Assembly (NCBI GenBank): GCA_012026795.1
Contig: VEPM01000030.1
Coordinates: 1-50,911, forward strand
DNA: 50,911 nucleotides
Direction: 5' to 3'
Source of the DNA: Candidatus Methanoperedens sp.
GTDB taxonomy: Archaea > Halobacteriota > Methanosarcinia > Methanosarcinales > Methanoperedenaceae
Position 1 is the stretch's first letter. Every line of letters starts with the position of its first letter. Position numbers and translations under genes: made by a program. This document shows positions 8,628 through 16,702 of the stretch, in pieces. Under the pieces are notes generated by a model that did no database searches, had not been told where the DNA came from, and saw nothing but the letters and a program-made list of their open reading frames with translations.

Positions 8628-9464
8628 CTACTTTGCATATACCGATGCAAGTTCCCAGTCCTTCTGCGCTTTGATTACTTCTCCTTTGAGTATGCCCCAT
8701 ACTTTATGCCGGTTGTCGGCAAATTCAGGGCTTGATCTTATATCCCCGTTTCTCGGTCTTGGGAGATCGATATCCACTACCTCTTTAACAATACCGGGTC
8801 TTGCGGTCATTACAACAACCCTGTCTGCGAGGAATACCGCCTCGTCAATGCTGTGAGTTACGAATACAACTGTTGTGCCGGTTCCTTCCCATATTCTCAA
8901 AAGTTCATTCTGGAGAATCTCACGGGTCTGGGCATCAAGAGCAGCAAAGGGTTCATCCATCAATAATAATTCCGGATTTGTCGCAAGCGCCCTTGCTATT
9001 GCTACTCTTTGCTGCATGCCGCCGGAGAGCTGGTAGGGAAACCTGTCCCAGAAGTCTGAAAGCCCGAATACGGAGAGGAGCTTTTTAGCTGTCTTTGTCC
9101 TTTCTTCTTTTGGTATATTTTGTGTTTCAAGTCCGAACTCTATGTTAGAAAGAGCATTTCTCCATGGAAAAAGTGCATATTGCTGGAATACATATCCGGT
9201 CTTGATATCCGGTTTTTCAACCGGTTTATCGTCCAGATAGACTTTTCCACTTGTAGAGTTTGTCAATCCTGCGATAATATCAAGTAAAACGGACTTTCCG
9301 CATCCGCTTGGCCCGACAACTACGAGAAATTCCCCGGTTCTGATACTGAGGTCAACACCGTTCAAAACATCTATTTCATTAGATACCAGACCGTTGTTAT
9401 TCACGGTCTGGCTTTCCTTAAGTTTGAATTTTTTCTTCACGCCTTGCGCTTTTACTTTTTCCAA
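8628..9464 (-). CDS. ABC transporter ATPase, SsuB/TauB-like (ATPase 1)
   Basis: 278-residue importer ATPase. The Walker A is GPSGCGKS (about residue 52), the Q-loop VFQQYALFPWRNALSN, the signature LSGGMQQRVAIARAL, Walker B LLLMDEPFAALD and the switch His in VTHSIDEA. It is nearly identical to ATPase 2 at 19088-19924. The start is a TTG with GAGG 9 bp upstream; it aligns with the ATG of ATPase 2. It is followed by permease 2 and SBP 2. With only two ATPases for three permeases and four binding proteins, it may serve more than one transporter. Confidence 0.92.
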   Translation of the reverse strand: MEKVKAQGVKKKFKLKESQTVNNNGLVSNEIDVLNGVDLSIRTGEFLVVVGPSGCGKSVLLDIIAGLTNSTSGKVYLDDKPVEKPDIKTGYVFQQYALFPWRNALSNIEFGLETQNIPKEERTKTAKKLLSVFGLSDFWDRFPYQLSGGMQQRVAIARALATNPELLLMDEPFAALDAQTREILQNELLRIWEGTGTTVVFVTHSIDEAVFLADRVVVMTARPGIVKEVVDIDLPRPRNGDIRSSPEFADNRHKVWGILKGEVIKAQKDWELASVYAK

Positions 9465-9521
9465 TGTAATCAGCCTCTTTCTAACCCAATCTCAGATATC
9501 CAAATAGATCGACATACCCGC

Positions 9522-10709
9522 TCATGCTTTTACCTTCAATATATTTTTATTTTTTACCAGTTCCACGAAAGCCTCAGCTCTTGTTCTTATGGCTTCGATG
9601 TCAGAGCCTGCATACTCGGTATGGATTTCAAGAAGCGGTATCCCGACTTCTTTTAATACATCCTTTGTTTCTCCGGCTTTGAAAGTCCAGGGGTCACAAT
9701 AGCGCAGTGTATGGTAGATCACTCCCTGGGCCTGATAATCCTCTATGAGCTTCTTCAGGTTCTTAAGCCTCCTGTCGGTTTTCAGATCCAGGAAGGGGAG
9801 CGCTGCATGAGGCAAGCGGTTTATATAAGCATCTGCTATGCCTTTGATCGACGTTTCCCTGATTTCCACATTTAGTGAAGGATTGAGGCCGGACCACAGG
9901 TCGTCGCCTACTATTCTTCCCCCGACCTGCTCTATAATATTTATCAGCTTTACATCTCCGGGAGGTATTATGCTACCTGATACCAGGATACGGGCATCTC
10001 CATTCAATTCTCCGATTACGGGTTCACCATGTTTTTCGTTCAGCTCTTTTAGCAGTTCTTGCAGCAATGAAAGATATTGTTCCCTGTCGAGATAGAATCC
10101 CGCATGTACCACATCAAAAACATCGCGCCATTTTATGAGCGGGATCTCTACTGCCTGGAATTTGTACAATTCTTTAATTGATTTGCGTATGTTGGCAAAG
10201 AGTTCGATAGATCCGGACAGTTTTTTCTGGTCAATTTTGGTCCCTGCAAACTCTTCCAGTTTCTGGGTGAAAGATTCCAGCTCTTTCCAGAAGTATTTCT
10301 GTCCTTCAGGCAAGCTGAAATTTCTGGGTACTCCAAGTACCAGGGTGTTCACCTTAAAATAATAGTTTATGACCTCTGATACACGGTATGTTTGCAGGCA
10401 GGTTGCATCAACAGCCACGAGATCTGAATTCCTAATATACGGGTCCTGTTTTTCTGCAAAGAGACCAACAAGTTCTCTTGAATAAACACAATTCTTAGTT
10501 GAAATATACCTGCCGCCGATTTCAACTAACCTGTCGTCTCCTCCTGTTCCCAGCCTCACAGGGATCAATCCCAGGGCATGGATGATCTCTTCAGGGATAT
10601 TGTAATTAAACCACCCGACAACCTTTTTCCCTTTTTTTCTCTCCTGTTCAAGTTCCCGGGGTCTTTTCTTAACAGCTTTATGGATCTTCTCCAGGGTTTC
10701 TAATGCCAT
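9522..10709 (-). CDS. 2-hydroxyacyl-CoA dehydratase/BcrC-HgdB-like Fe-S subunit (type A, copy 2)
   Basis: 395-residue paralogue of 3542-4729, with the same blocks and three Cys: STKNCVYSREL (74), VDATCLQTYR (104) and TLRYCDPWTF (about 338). The start at 10709 is preferred over 10715 because AAAGGT lies 6 bp upstream and both copies then have equal length. It directly follows the truncated activator-like gene, whose stop overlaps the alternative ATG, so translation of the two may be coupled. In characterised systems the activator gene is next to the dehydratase subunits; here that place is held by the remnant. Confidence 0.83.
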   Translation of the reverse strand: MALETLEKIHKAVKKRPRELEQERKKGKKVVGWFNYNIPEEIIHALGLIPVRLGTGGDDRLVEIGGRYISTKNCVYSRELVGLFAEKQDPYIRNSDLVAVDATCLQTYRVSEVINYYFKVNTLVLGVPRNFSLPEGQKYFWKELESFTQKLEEFAGTKIDQKKLSGSIELFANIRKSIKELYKFQAVEIPLIKWRDVFDVVHAGFYLDREQYLSLLQELLKELNEKHGEPVIGELNGDARILVSGSIIPPGDVKLINIIEQVGGRIVGDDLWSGLNPSLNVEIRETSIKGIADAYINRLPHAALPFLDLKTDRRLKNLKKLIEDYQAQGVIYHTLRYCDPWTFKAGETKDVLKEVGIPLLEIHTEYAGSDIEAIRTRAEAFVELVKNKNILKVKA

Positions 10710-10711
10710 CG

Positions 10712-11068
10712 TCATACCTTTGCGCTATAGTTTCTTGCAAGCCCTGTATTTTTTGCAACCCCGCCTGAGAAGAAAACATCACTTTCCACACCCACGCGCG
10801 AAAACATGCTTGATACCCTGCTGGCCATCACTTCAAGGAATCGTCCCGTACCTGCTGCGCATTTATTGTCGATTATTGTTCTTGTGGTGGGATGCAGGTA
10901 ATGGGCGTCTCTTGTTTTGAGTGCGAGCCGCCCATTCTCTTCAGTATCTATTCCTGTTGGAATCAGGCTATAGCCAGCTATCGAACCATTTGATATGATC
11001 ACGGATTTGGTAGTTAGCAAGCCCACATCTACTCCAGCAAATTTTGGTAGATTATCTGATTTAGTCAT
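10712..11068 (-). pseudogene. truncated BadF/BadG/BcrA/HgdC-type activator ATPase
   Basis: Only about 118 residues remain of a family usually near 260. The pieces are in order and in one frame: GVDVGLLTTKSVI (phosphate 1), LHPTTRTIID, then directly NKCAAGTGRFLEVMA, then directly VFFSGGVAKNTGL. Missing are the GGQDSK block that follows RTIID, the second cluster-ligand Cys region between FLEVMAS and the RVSSMFSRVG stretch, and the C-terminus. With one of two cluster Cys absent it cannot form the normal dimer-bridging [4Fe-4S]. The start at 11068 has AGGAG upstream and sits behind promoter B. A reduced but used domain is a less likely alternative. Confidence 0.75.
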
Positions 11069-11110
11069 ATTATAACTCCTTTCAATCGAGTAAACCACTC
11101 TATACTTTAT

Positions 11111-11157
11111 TCTTATAATACTCTTTAGAAAGCAGCAACTATCGCCATGTTTATTCC
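11111..11157 (-). promoter_or_regulatory. promoter B: conserved 35-bp box plus TATA-like element
   Basis: The box (11123-11157) reads ATGGCGATAGTTGCTGCTT on the minus strand and is followed by TATTATAAG (11112-11120), about 50 bp before the start at 11068. It is one of four copies in the window. An upstream ATTGCC (11175-11180) could pair with GGCGAT. Confidence 0.7.
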
Positions 11158-11244
11158 GGATTCAGTATGGTTGCGGCAATATACCGGAAATGTTATGTCC
11201 AACTGCACAAGTCACTTTTTTAAGGTTTTTCATCCGGGCGATCG

Positions 11245-11967
11245 CTAATCCGGTGCTGGTACCCACACGTATCTCTTGTACTCTTCGATTATTCTTGATA
11301 TGCGTTCCTTTGGCCATGATTCATCCCATGCAAGCCCCAGATCTTCATTTATGATTACCACATTTATATCTGTCCGTAATGGTTTTCCTTCTATTATCGT
11401 AAATACATTGCACATCCTTTCCCTGGAATTACAGTCGCTGCATACACCAGTAGCCACGCATGGAGTTTTAACCCGCCGTCCTCCAAGCTCCACACTCCTG
11501 ATTCTTATATGGTTTGGAGCGATCTGGTTTCTAATGCGGTGAAATGCAGCATCGAGGTTCCCTACCAGTTTATTCCTGCCAACAACAATAACTGATAATG
11601 TGTGACCAAAAAACATGCCAGCTACCCTGTTACCTACGGCGTCCACATTTACAAGTTTTCCATCCCGTGTAATAGCGTTCGTACCTGTCAGGAATACATT
11701 GCACATTGCGGATTCTGTCATCATATCATCGCGGAGCGTCTTTGATATCCCTTTTTCAAAACGATTTAATACCTTTGTTCCTTTATTCTTTAAAGCAGTC
11801 AAAATTCCAATTTGAAACATAGTGGTAGAATCGCCAACTCCCACCACAGCCTTTTGTGGGATTAAATCCAATATCTTAACGATCGCTTCTTCACGATTTT
11901 CTGCATAAAATCCGTTGATTCCTCTGGATTTAAGAGATCTTAAGGTCGTGGTTATATCAGTATCCAT
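11245..11967 (-). CDS. LUD-domain (LutC/YkgG-like) protein with C-terminal Cys cluster
   Basis: 240-residue LUD (DUF162) protein. The N-terminal part matches the lactate-utilisation family: FYAENREEAIVKILDLIP, VGVGDSTTMFQIGI, and AMCNVFLTGTNAITRDGKLVN. The C-terminal part has TPCVATGVCSDCNSRERMC, a cluster of four Cys that could bind Fe-S or zinc. LUD proteins often partner LutA/LutB in lactate oxidation, but neither is seen here. It closes the operon headed by permease 3, 52 bp after the PNPOx-like gene. Its role in the island is unknown; electron transfer or redox chemistry is an inference. Confidence 0.82.
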   Translation of the reverse strand: MDTDITTTLRSLKSRGINGFYAENREEAIVKILDLIPQKAVVGVGDSTTMFQIGILTALKNKGTKVLNRFEKGISKTLRDDMMTESAMCNVFLTGTNAITRDGKLVNVDAVGNRVAGMFFGHTLSVIVVGRNKLVGNLDAAFHRIRNQIAPNHIRIRSVELGGRRVKTPCVATGVCSDCNSRERMCNVFTIIEGKPLRTDINVVIINEDLGLAWDESWPKERISRIIEEYKRYVWVPAPD

Positions 11968-12019
11968 TAGTAATCACATTTGATTATTGTTGTAATCTAT
12001 CCTGCTCAAATCAGGATGT

Positions 12020-12493
12020 TCAGTTCTTATCGTCTAATATCCTATCTAGATGCTGGAAATGCGGATGCTTTTTTATTTCCTCCTCTCTTTTAACAGAATA
12101 CGTCTCATTTTGTATCTCTTTGGGAGTAATAAGCCATACTCCTGCAAGATCGGCATATGAATTCTGGGTTTCAATCTCATTTAGATAGAATTGTTCATAC
12201 AGGGGGCCGTTAATCACATATCTTGCAGGTCTTCCTTTTATCTGATAACTGACTCCATTTTTACCATGAACGAGTACTGACACATCTTTATTGAACCATA
12301 AACTCTCGAGAATGTTGCTGTTGGCATGCGATGACTCAAAAGGCTCCCCGTATGCCAGTGTTCCATCATCAAGTATGGTTAAACTCTCCCTCAAAACTGC
12401 ATGAGGATTGCCATTTTCATCTGTTGTTGCTATAATTTTTACTGTTTCTGAATCTTTTATTAAATCTATCACTTCTTTTGAAGGTATTGTCAT
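12020..12493 (-). CDS. PNPOx-like split-barrel flavoprotein (copy 1)
   Basis: 157-residue protein of the pyridoxamine 5'-phosphate oxidase-like split-barrel fold, which commonly binds FMN or F420. The visible pattern is VKIIATTDENGNPHAVLRESLTIL, then LWFNKDVSVLVHGKNGVSYQIKGRPARY, and an acidic/basic C-terminus (REEEIKKHPHFQHLD). The start at 12493 is set by AAAGGTG about 6 bp upstream. It follows the radical SAM gene by 11 bp, and the same gene pair recurs at 16223-17938. The substrate is unknown; it could be a redox partner of the radical SAM protein. Confidence 0.78.
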   Translation of the reverse strand: MTIPSKEVIDLIKDSETVKIIATTDENGNPHAVLRESLTILDDGTLAYGEPFESSHANSNILESLWFNKDVSVLVHGKNGVSYQIKGRPARYVINGPLYEQFYLNEIETQNSYADLAGVWLITPKEIQNETYSVKREEEIKKHPHFQHLDRILDDKN

Positions 12494-12504
12494 TTTTATC
12501 ACCT

Positions 12505-13788
12505 TTAATTATTTTTATAGTCAAGTCTGCTTAAATCCAGGTCCGGATGAAGTGAGCATCTCCTGTAATCATTAAAATCCGCACCTATTTTGTATCTTCT
12601 TCTGATATCACGAATGCCTTGAGCCATTCGTACATAATATTCAAGAGGTGGAGCCTGGTGTTTTATCTTGCTAAAGTACGATGTCTGCCCGATCCTCAAT
12701 ATATGCAGGGAAAGCGATACCCCGTGTTGAGCGTAGAACTCCGCGCCTTCAAGGCTTGAGTTCACAGCATCATCTATTGTCTTAAAACCATAGGGTTGAG
12801 CCATCTCAGCACCACCTACAATTTGTGTGCAAACATTTCCTTTGCCAAATATATCCACCGCAGCTATTGCACTGTTGATCCAGTACTGCCTGCCATAATA
12901 TTTTGACTTCCCCGGGCATATCCACTCGAACAATTTTTCATCCCATACCTCAATATGTGGTTCATAGGCCGTGGCGCCGGCTTCTTTCAACCTGATCAAT
13001 TGATCCTCTGGGAAAGCACTGGCTATTAACCGGATGGGAATATACTTAGACCCAAAAATCCGTTTTAAGGTATTCAGGACTTTAACATATTCATCTACCT
13101 CTTTTTCATAGGGAGAATTATCTGAATGAGGTTGTGAGCCGCCCCCTGCAGAAAAACCGGTCCATCTTCCTTTTTCTTTTAAAGCTTCATTTACTGTTTC
13201 ATATATATCTTCCAGGAATTCAGGTGTATTTCCATTTATGCGGTTTTCCCTGGGTAATCCGCTGCCAACCCCGTTGCAGTATTTACAGGGCAATTTTTCT
13301 TTCCAGAACTGGCAAACACCGAAACTGCCCCCAACACCCAGCGTGTCTGTCCTCCCGGCGCTTACAACGTCCTCCATCGGCGTTCCGCGACTGGTCTTTT
13401 TTCCATAGTATCCGGGTCTGGACTTGAAGAAGCATTCTTCGACAGGCTCATCGCCGTCTAAAAGCGTTAACTTGTCATCGACAACATCAAGGGTATAAGG
13501 CGCACCTTCATGTCCCCTGACTATTTTTGGGAAACGTCCCTGTACTTCTTCCAGGCCGCGGGCTGCGGTGCCATCTCTGAATACTATACCTCCTATTGTG
13601 AATTTAGCGTTTTTAGTTCCTGTATTTGATATTTCTAATATGGCATCTGTTTCACGTGCCCTTTCAAATGCCTTATCAGTAAAATTTATCCCCCGCAATG
13701 CCGTATCAATTTTCAATATCACGAACCTGGATACATCAGGGTATTTCTCAACATATTCTTCTAAGGTGGGTTTTGCATTGTTTGTCAT
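12505..13788 (-). CDS. radical SAM-like protein with C-X8-C-X2-C motif (copy 1)
   Basis: 427 residues. An N-terminal region (about 1-150) carries a conserved YYGKKTSRGTPM block. It is followed by CQFWKEKLPCKYC at 159-171, in which the Cys spacing is C-X8-C-X2-C instead of the usual C-X3-C-X2-C. Downstream, FSAGGGSQPH (GGE-like), IRLIASAFPEDQLIRLKEAGA, EPHIEVWDEKLF and VCTQIVGGAEMAQPYGFKT look like a radical SAM TIM barrel. The paralogue at 16703-17938 has the same spacing. It lies between SBP 3 and a PNPOx-like gene. No known product can be named; I infer SAM-dependent radical chemistry on the imported compound or on a cofactor. Confidence 0.72.
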   Translation of the reverse strand: MTNNAKPTLEEYVEKYPDVSRFVILKIDTALRGINFTDKAFERARETDAILEISNTGTKNAKFTIGGIVFRDGTAARGLEEVQGRFPKIVRGHEGAPYTLDVVDDKLTLLDGDEPVEECFFKSRPGYYGKKTSRGTPMEDVVSAGRTDTLGVGGSFGVCQFWKEKLPCKYCNGVGSGLPRENRINGNTPEFLEDIYETVNEALKEKGRWTGFSAGGGSQPHSDNSPYEKEVDEYVKVLNTLKRIFGSKYIPIRLIASAFPEDQLIRLKEAGATAYEPHIEVWDEKLFEWICPGKSKYYGRQYWINSAIAAVDIFGKGNVCTQIVGGAEMAQPYGFKTIDDAVNSSLEGAEFYAQHGVSLSLHILRIGQTSYFSKIKHQAPPLEYYVRMAQGIRDIRRRYKIGADFNDYRRCSLHPDLDLSRLDYKNN

Positions 13789-13803
13789 GTTTTATCAACT
13801 CTT

Positions 13804-14850
13804 TTATTTTTTATAATATGGGTTAAATTCATTTGTATAGATATCAGACGGATTAATTTGTCCATCTTTGAGTATGCTATCACTTACCATCCAGTCTATC
13901 CATATCTGGACATCACTATCCTGTAATAGCGCATGTTCCCTGACACCAAAGCCAGTCCAGTATTTCGCCAGGCCGGGATCCCCGCCTTTGTCCTTGAGTA
14001 ATTTGGCATATAATCTATTGGCTTCTTCAGGATTTTCTTTGGCCCAGTCAACTGCTTTTACATAACCTTCTACAAACCGCTTAACAGCGTCAGGATTTTC
14101 TGCGATGAATTTCTCAGATACGGGATACGTCGTTGCCATATAATCTCCAACAATTTCGGTTTCATTGAACAATATCCGGGCTTCTCCTCCAGCCAATGTT
14201 TTTAAAATCGGGGTGCCTGACCCTATTATTACATCCACCTGTTTCTCTCTCAGAGCTTGCTCAAAGGATGTTGTAGGCAATGCAATGAATTCTACCTGTT
14301 CTCTGGATATGCCATTACGTTTCAGGTATTCTCTTGTAACATAATCCCCGGTACCTCCAAGAGTATTGGTTGCCAGTTTTTTTCCCACAAGGTCTTTTGC
14401 GGTTTTTATACTGCTGTTCTGCAGTACGACCCATTTATAAGGATTATCTGCGGATCCCCTGCCCGGTACGACGCCTTTAATCTTTGTCCCGCGTGCCTTG
14501 GCGTTTATTATAGCAGACCATGCAGTACCACTACCGATATCTGTGCTTCCTGATCCCAGCGCAAGGATGCCTTCAGGTCCACCCTGGACTGAACCCGTGT
14601 CGATGAGATTTAAGTTCAACTCCTTATAGAACCCAAGTTCTTTGGCGAATTCATGCGGACTTGCGCCCGAAAGACTGGAAACATAACGTACATTAACCGT
14701 AGCTTGTGACTTTTTTGCATTATTTTCTGGGGATAGAGTAATATTGTTGATTTCGTTTGTTTGCGTTTTAGTTTCTTTAAAAATCATACCTGCAATTATT
14801 AGTATTATTGCAGCAGCAGCAACTACTAAAATTTTTGTTGTATTATTCAT
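13804..14850 (-). CDS. ABC transporter substrate-binding protein, NMT1/SsuA-like (SBP 3)
   Basis: 348 residues with an N-terminal hydrophobic anchor (ILVVAAAAIILIIAGMIF). The family signature is clear: VRYVSSLSGASPHEFAKELGFY, EGILALGSGSTDIGSG, TAKDLVGKKLATNTLGGTG and REKQVDVIIGSGTP. AAGGAG precedes the start. It ends YTNEFNPYYKK like SBP 2 and SBP 4. It follows permease 3 by 14 bp and precedes the radical SAM gene by 15 bp; no ATPase is in this operon. Confidence 0.88.
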   Translation of the reverse strand: MNNTTKILVVAAAAIILIIAGMIFKETKTQTNEINNITLSPENNAKKSQATVNVRYVSSLSGASPHEFAKELGFYKELNLNLIDTGSVQGGPEGILALGSGSTDIGSGTAWSAIINAKARGTKIKGVVPGRGSADNPYKWVVLQNSSIKTAKDLVGKKLATNTLGGTGDYVTREYLKRNGISREQVEFIALPTTSFEQALREKQVDVIIGSGTPILKTLAGGEARILFNETEIVGDYMATTYPVSEKFIAENPDAVKRFVEGYVKAVDWAKENPEEANRLYAKLLKDKGGDPGLAKYWTGFGVREHALLQDSDVQIWIDWMVSDSILKDGQINPSDIYTNEFNPYYKK

Positions 14851-14864
14851 CTTTTACTCCTTTT

Positions 14865-15716
14865 TTATCCGATAATCGCACTATCGATATCCCCTTTCCA
14901 GTAGGTTGCTTTCTTTTCGAACCAGACTAATAGATAATTGACTATAAGACCCAGTATAACCAGGGTCAATATTGCCGCATACATCTCAGGTATCATAAAA
15001 TTGTACTGGGCGTTCTGGATATAGAAACCAAGTCCGGATTTGGCCCCGATCATCTCGGCTGCTATCACCACCAGTATAGCCGTTTTTGCCCCCAGCCTTG
15101 CACCTGAAACTATGGATGGAACGCTTGCAGGAAGAATGATTTTTCTGAAAAGTTCCATATCCGAAATTCCCATTGATTTAGCGGCCTTTATATAAATTGG
15201 ATCAACATTCTTGACCCCACTAATGGTATTTATCAGGATATGCCATACGGCGCCAAAGAATATTATGGCTATCTTTGATGTTTCTCCTATTCCTAAAAAT
15301 AATATGAATACCGGAAGCAGCGCCAGGGTGGAAGTATTTCTCAGTCCCTGTACAAATACATCAGTATATCTTTCAAATTTGTTATACCAGCCCATGAGCA
15401 CCCCAAGGGGTATCCCTACCAGCAGGGCAAGTCCGAATCCTGTAATGGATCTTTGAAGACTTACTCCAATGTGTACAAATAGCTTACCTGATAGAGTAAG
15501 ATTAATTAGAGTTAGAATAACCTCTGAAAAAGCCGGAAGAAAGGCTTGATCGATAATTCCAATTCTGGGTAATGCCTCCCATAATGCAAAAAATGCAAAC
15601 ACCAGCAAGAATCTATCCGACCATACATAAAATTTTTTCAAATTTTTTATCAGGCCGCTGGTTTCGATTACCAGTGATTTGGATTTGTTTTCAGTATTGA
15701 ATATTTCTCCTGACAT
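14865..15716 (-). CDS. ABC transporter permease, SsuC-like (permease 3)
   Basis: 283-residue membrane protein, close paralogue of permease 2, with AAKSMGISDMELFRKIILPASVPSIVSGARLG and C-terminal KKATYWKGDIDSAIIG. AAGGAG precedes the start. It is the first gene of operon C, behind a copy of the conserved 35-bp box, and is followed by SBP 3. It must borrow an ATPase, most plausibly ATPase 1 or 2, since the coupling loop is nearly unchanged among the paralogues. Confidence 0.9.
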   Translation of the reverse strand: MSGEIFNTENKSKSLVIETSGLIKNLKKFYVWSDRFLLVFAFFALWEALPRIGIIDQAFLPAFSEVILTLINLTLSGKLFVHIGVSLQRSITGFGLALLVGIPLGVLMGWYNKFERYTDVFVQGLRNTSTLALLPVFILFLGIGETSKIAIIFFGAVWHILINTISGVKNVDPIYIKAAKSMGISDMELFRKIILPASVPSIVSGARLGAKTAILVVIAAEMIGAKSGLGFYIQNAQYNFMIPEMYAAILTLVILGLIVNYLLVWFEKKATYWKGDIDSAIIG

Positions 15717-15776
15717 TTATATTAACTCCTTAAGATTGAAATTTTCCGTCAATAGGATAATTTCACATTATTCCAT

Positions 15777-15825
15777 CTATATATATCATAATTTAGAAAT
15801 CGACAACTATCGCCTTATTCACTCC
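15777..15825 (-). promoter_or_regulatory. promoter C: conserved 35-bp box plus TATA box
   Basis: The box (15791-15825) reads AAGGCGATAGTTGTCGATT on minus and is followed by ATGATATATATAG (15777-15789), the best TATA sequence of the four copies. The start at 15716 is about 65 bp downstream. Unlike the others, this copy lacks an upstream ATTGCC, so a conserved RNA hairpin is less likely than a DNA-binding site. Confidence 0.72.
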
Positions 15826-15885
15826 AAATTCCGCATAAATGTGACATATTTGTCCTATATCTGAAAAAAATAAGAAAATTTTTAA

Positions 15886-16181
15886 CTATGAATCTTTACT
15901 GAAAGGCTTAGCGATTATCTCCAGTATCCTGAAGTCAAAAAAATTATTGGCATGGGAAGGCAAGACCACAATAGCTGTGTCAGCGCCCCTGCCTTTTGCT
16001 CCTGTGCCGCCCACAGCAATGGTCTTATCAAGAGGTATGGCACCCCCATCTAGAGCCATGATCGCGCACTCCACAGCTACTTTCGTGCCTATGCTAAAAA
16101 GTGATCTTAAGGATTCTGCCACAATTTCACTGTATTCTTTGCCCCACTATGTTCAAAATAGGTGATTGGTTTTTTCGTCAT
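15886..16181 (-). pseudogene. remnant of a PK_C-like (pyruvate kinase alpha/beta-domain) protein
   Basis: From ATG at 16181 the frame reads MTKKPITYFEHSG, the typical start of archaeal proteins that contain only a pyruvate-kinase C-terminal-like domain (about 190 residues). Almost at once the frame must shift to continue as WGKEYSEIVAESLRSLF, then VKVAVECAIMALDGG-like and AVGGTGAKGRGADTAIVV and FFDFRILEIIAKPF, the end of the same family. The middle of the protein is missing, so this is an internal deletion plus frameshift. A frame from GTG 16122 is open but would make only a 78-residue C-terminal piece. It follows PNPOx copy 2. The family's function is unclear. Confidence 0.65.
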
Positions 16182-16222
16182 TATTTAGCCTGTAGGGTTC
16201 CCGACCTCTGAATTCATTGAAT

Positions 16223-16693
16223 TTATTTAATAAACGATTCCCTGTCCAGGTGCCTGAAGATGGGGTGCTTTTTTTCTTCCTCTGCCTTCCTTACTGAAGG
16301 CGTTTCATTCCTGATTTCCTTTGGATCAATGATCCATACTGCCGCAATATCGGATTCAGGACCGCTTTTTTGCCTTTTTGCAGTATAAAATTGTTTAAAT
16401 ATAGGTCCGTTCGTTATGCATTTGGCTGCCTCTCCTTTGATCTGATAGCTCAAGCCGTTTTTACCGCGAAGGGTTACTGATATTCCTTTATTGAACCAGA
16501 TGCTTCTGACCATATTCTTGTTGCTTTGCGATGATTCCAATGCTTCAGCATACGCAATGGAACCATTATCCAATACCGTAAGGCTTCCTTTGAAAACTGC
16601 ATGTGGTGCGCCATTCTCGTCTACCGTGGCTACTACTTTTACAGTTTCAGGGTCCCTGATCAATCCAATTACATCTTCTGGTAAGTTTACCAT
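16223..16693 (-). CDS. PNPOx-like split-barrel flavoprotein (copy 2)
   Basis: 156-residue paralogue of 12020-12493, with VKVVATVDENGAPHAVFKGSLTVL and IWFNKGISVTLRGKNGLSYQIKGEA. GAGGTG sits 5 bp before the start. It follows radical SAM copy 2 by 9 bp, repeating the radical SAM-PNPOx gene order. The C-terminus is highly charged (RKAEEEKKHPIFRHLD), as in copy 1. The substrate and the cofactor (FMN or F420) are not determined. Confidence 0.78.
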   Translation of the reverse strand: MVNLPEDVIGLIRDPETVKVVATVDENGAPHAVFKGSLTVLDNGSIAYAEALESSQSNKNMVRSIWFNKGISVTLRGKNGLSYQIKGEAAKCITNGPIFKQFYTAKRQKSGPESDIAAVWIIDPKEIRNETPSVRKAEEEKKHPIFRHLDRESFIK

Positions 16694-16702
16694 AATATCA
16701 CC

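Noticed and set aside
2154-10709. Naming the dehydratase-like pairs as benzoyl-CoA reductase or 2-hydroxyglutaryl-CoA dehydratase
   Set aside because: Fold and Cys pattern fit the family, but no CoA ligase, CoA transferase or ferredoxin gene for those pathways is nearby, and the activator is truncated; the specific function is not supported.
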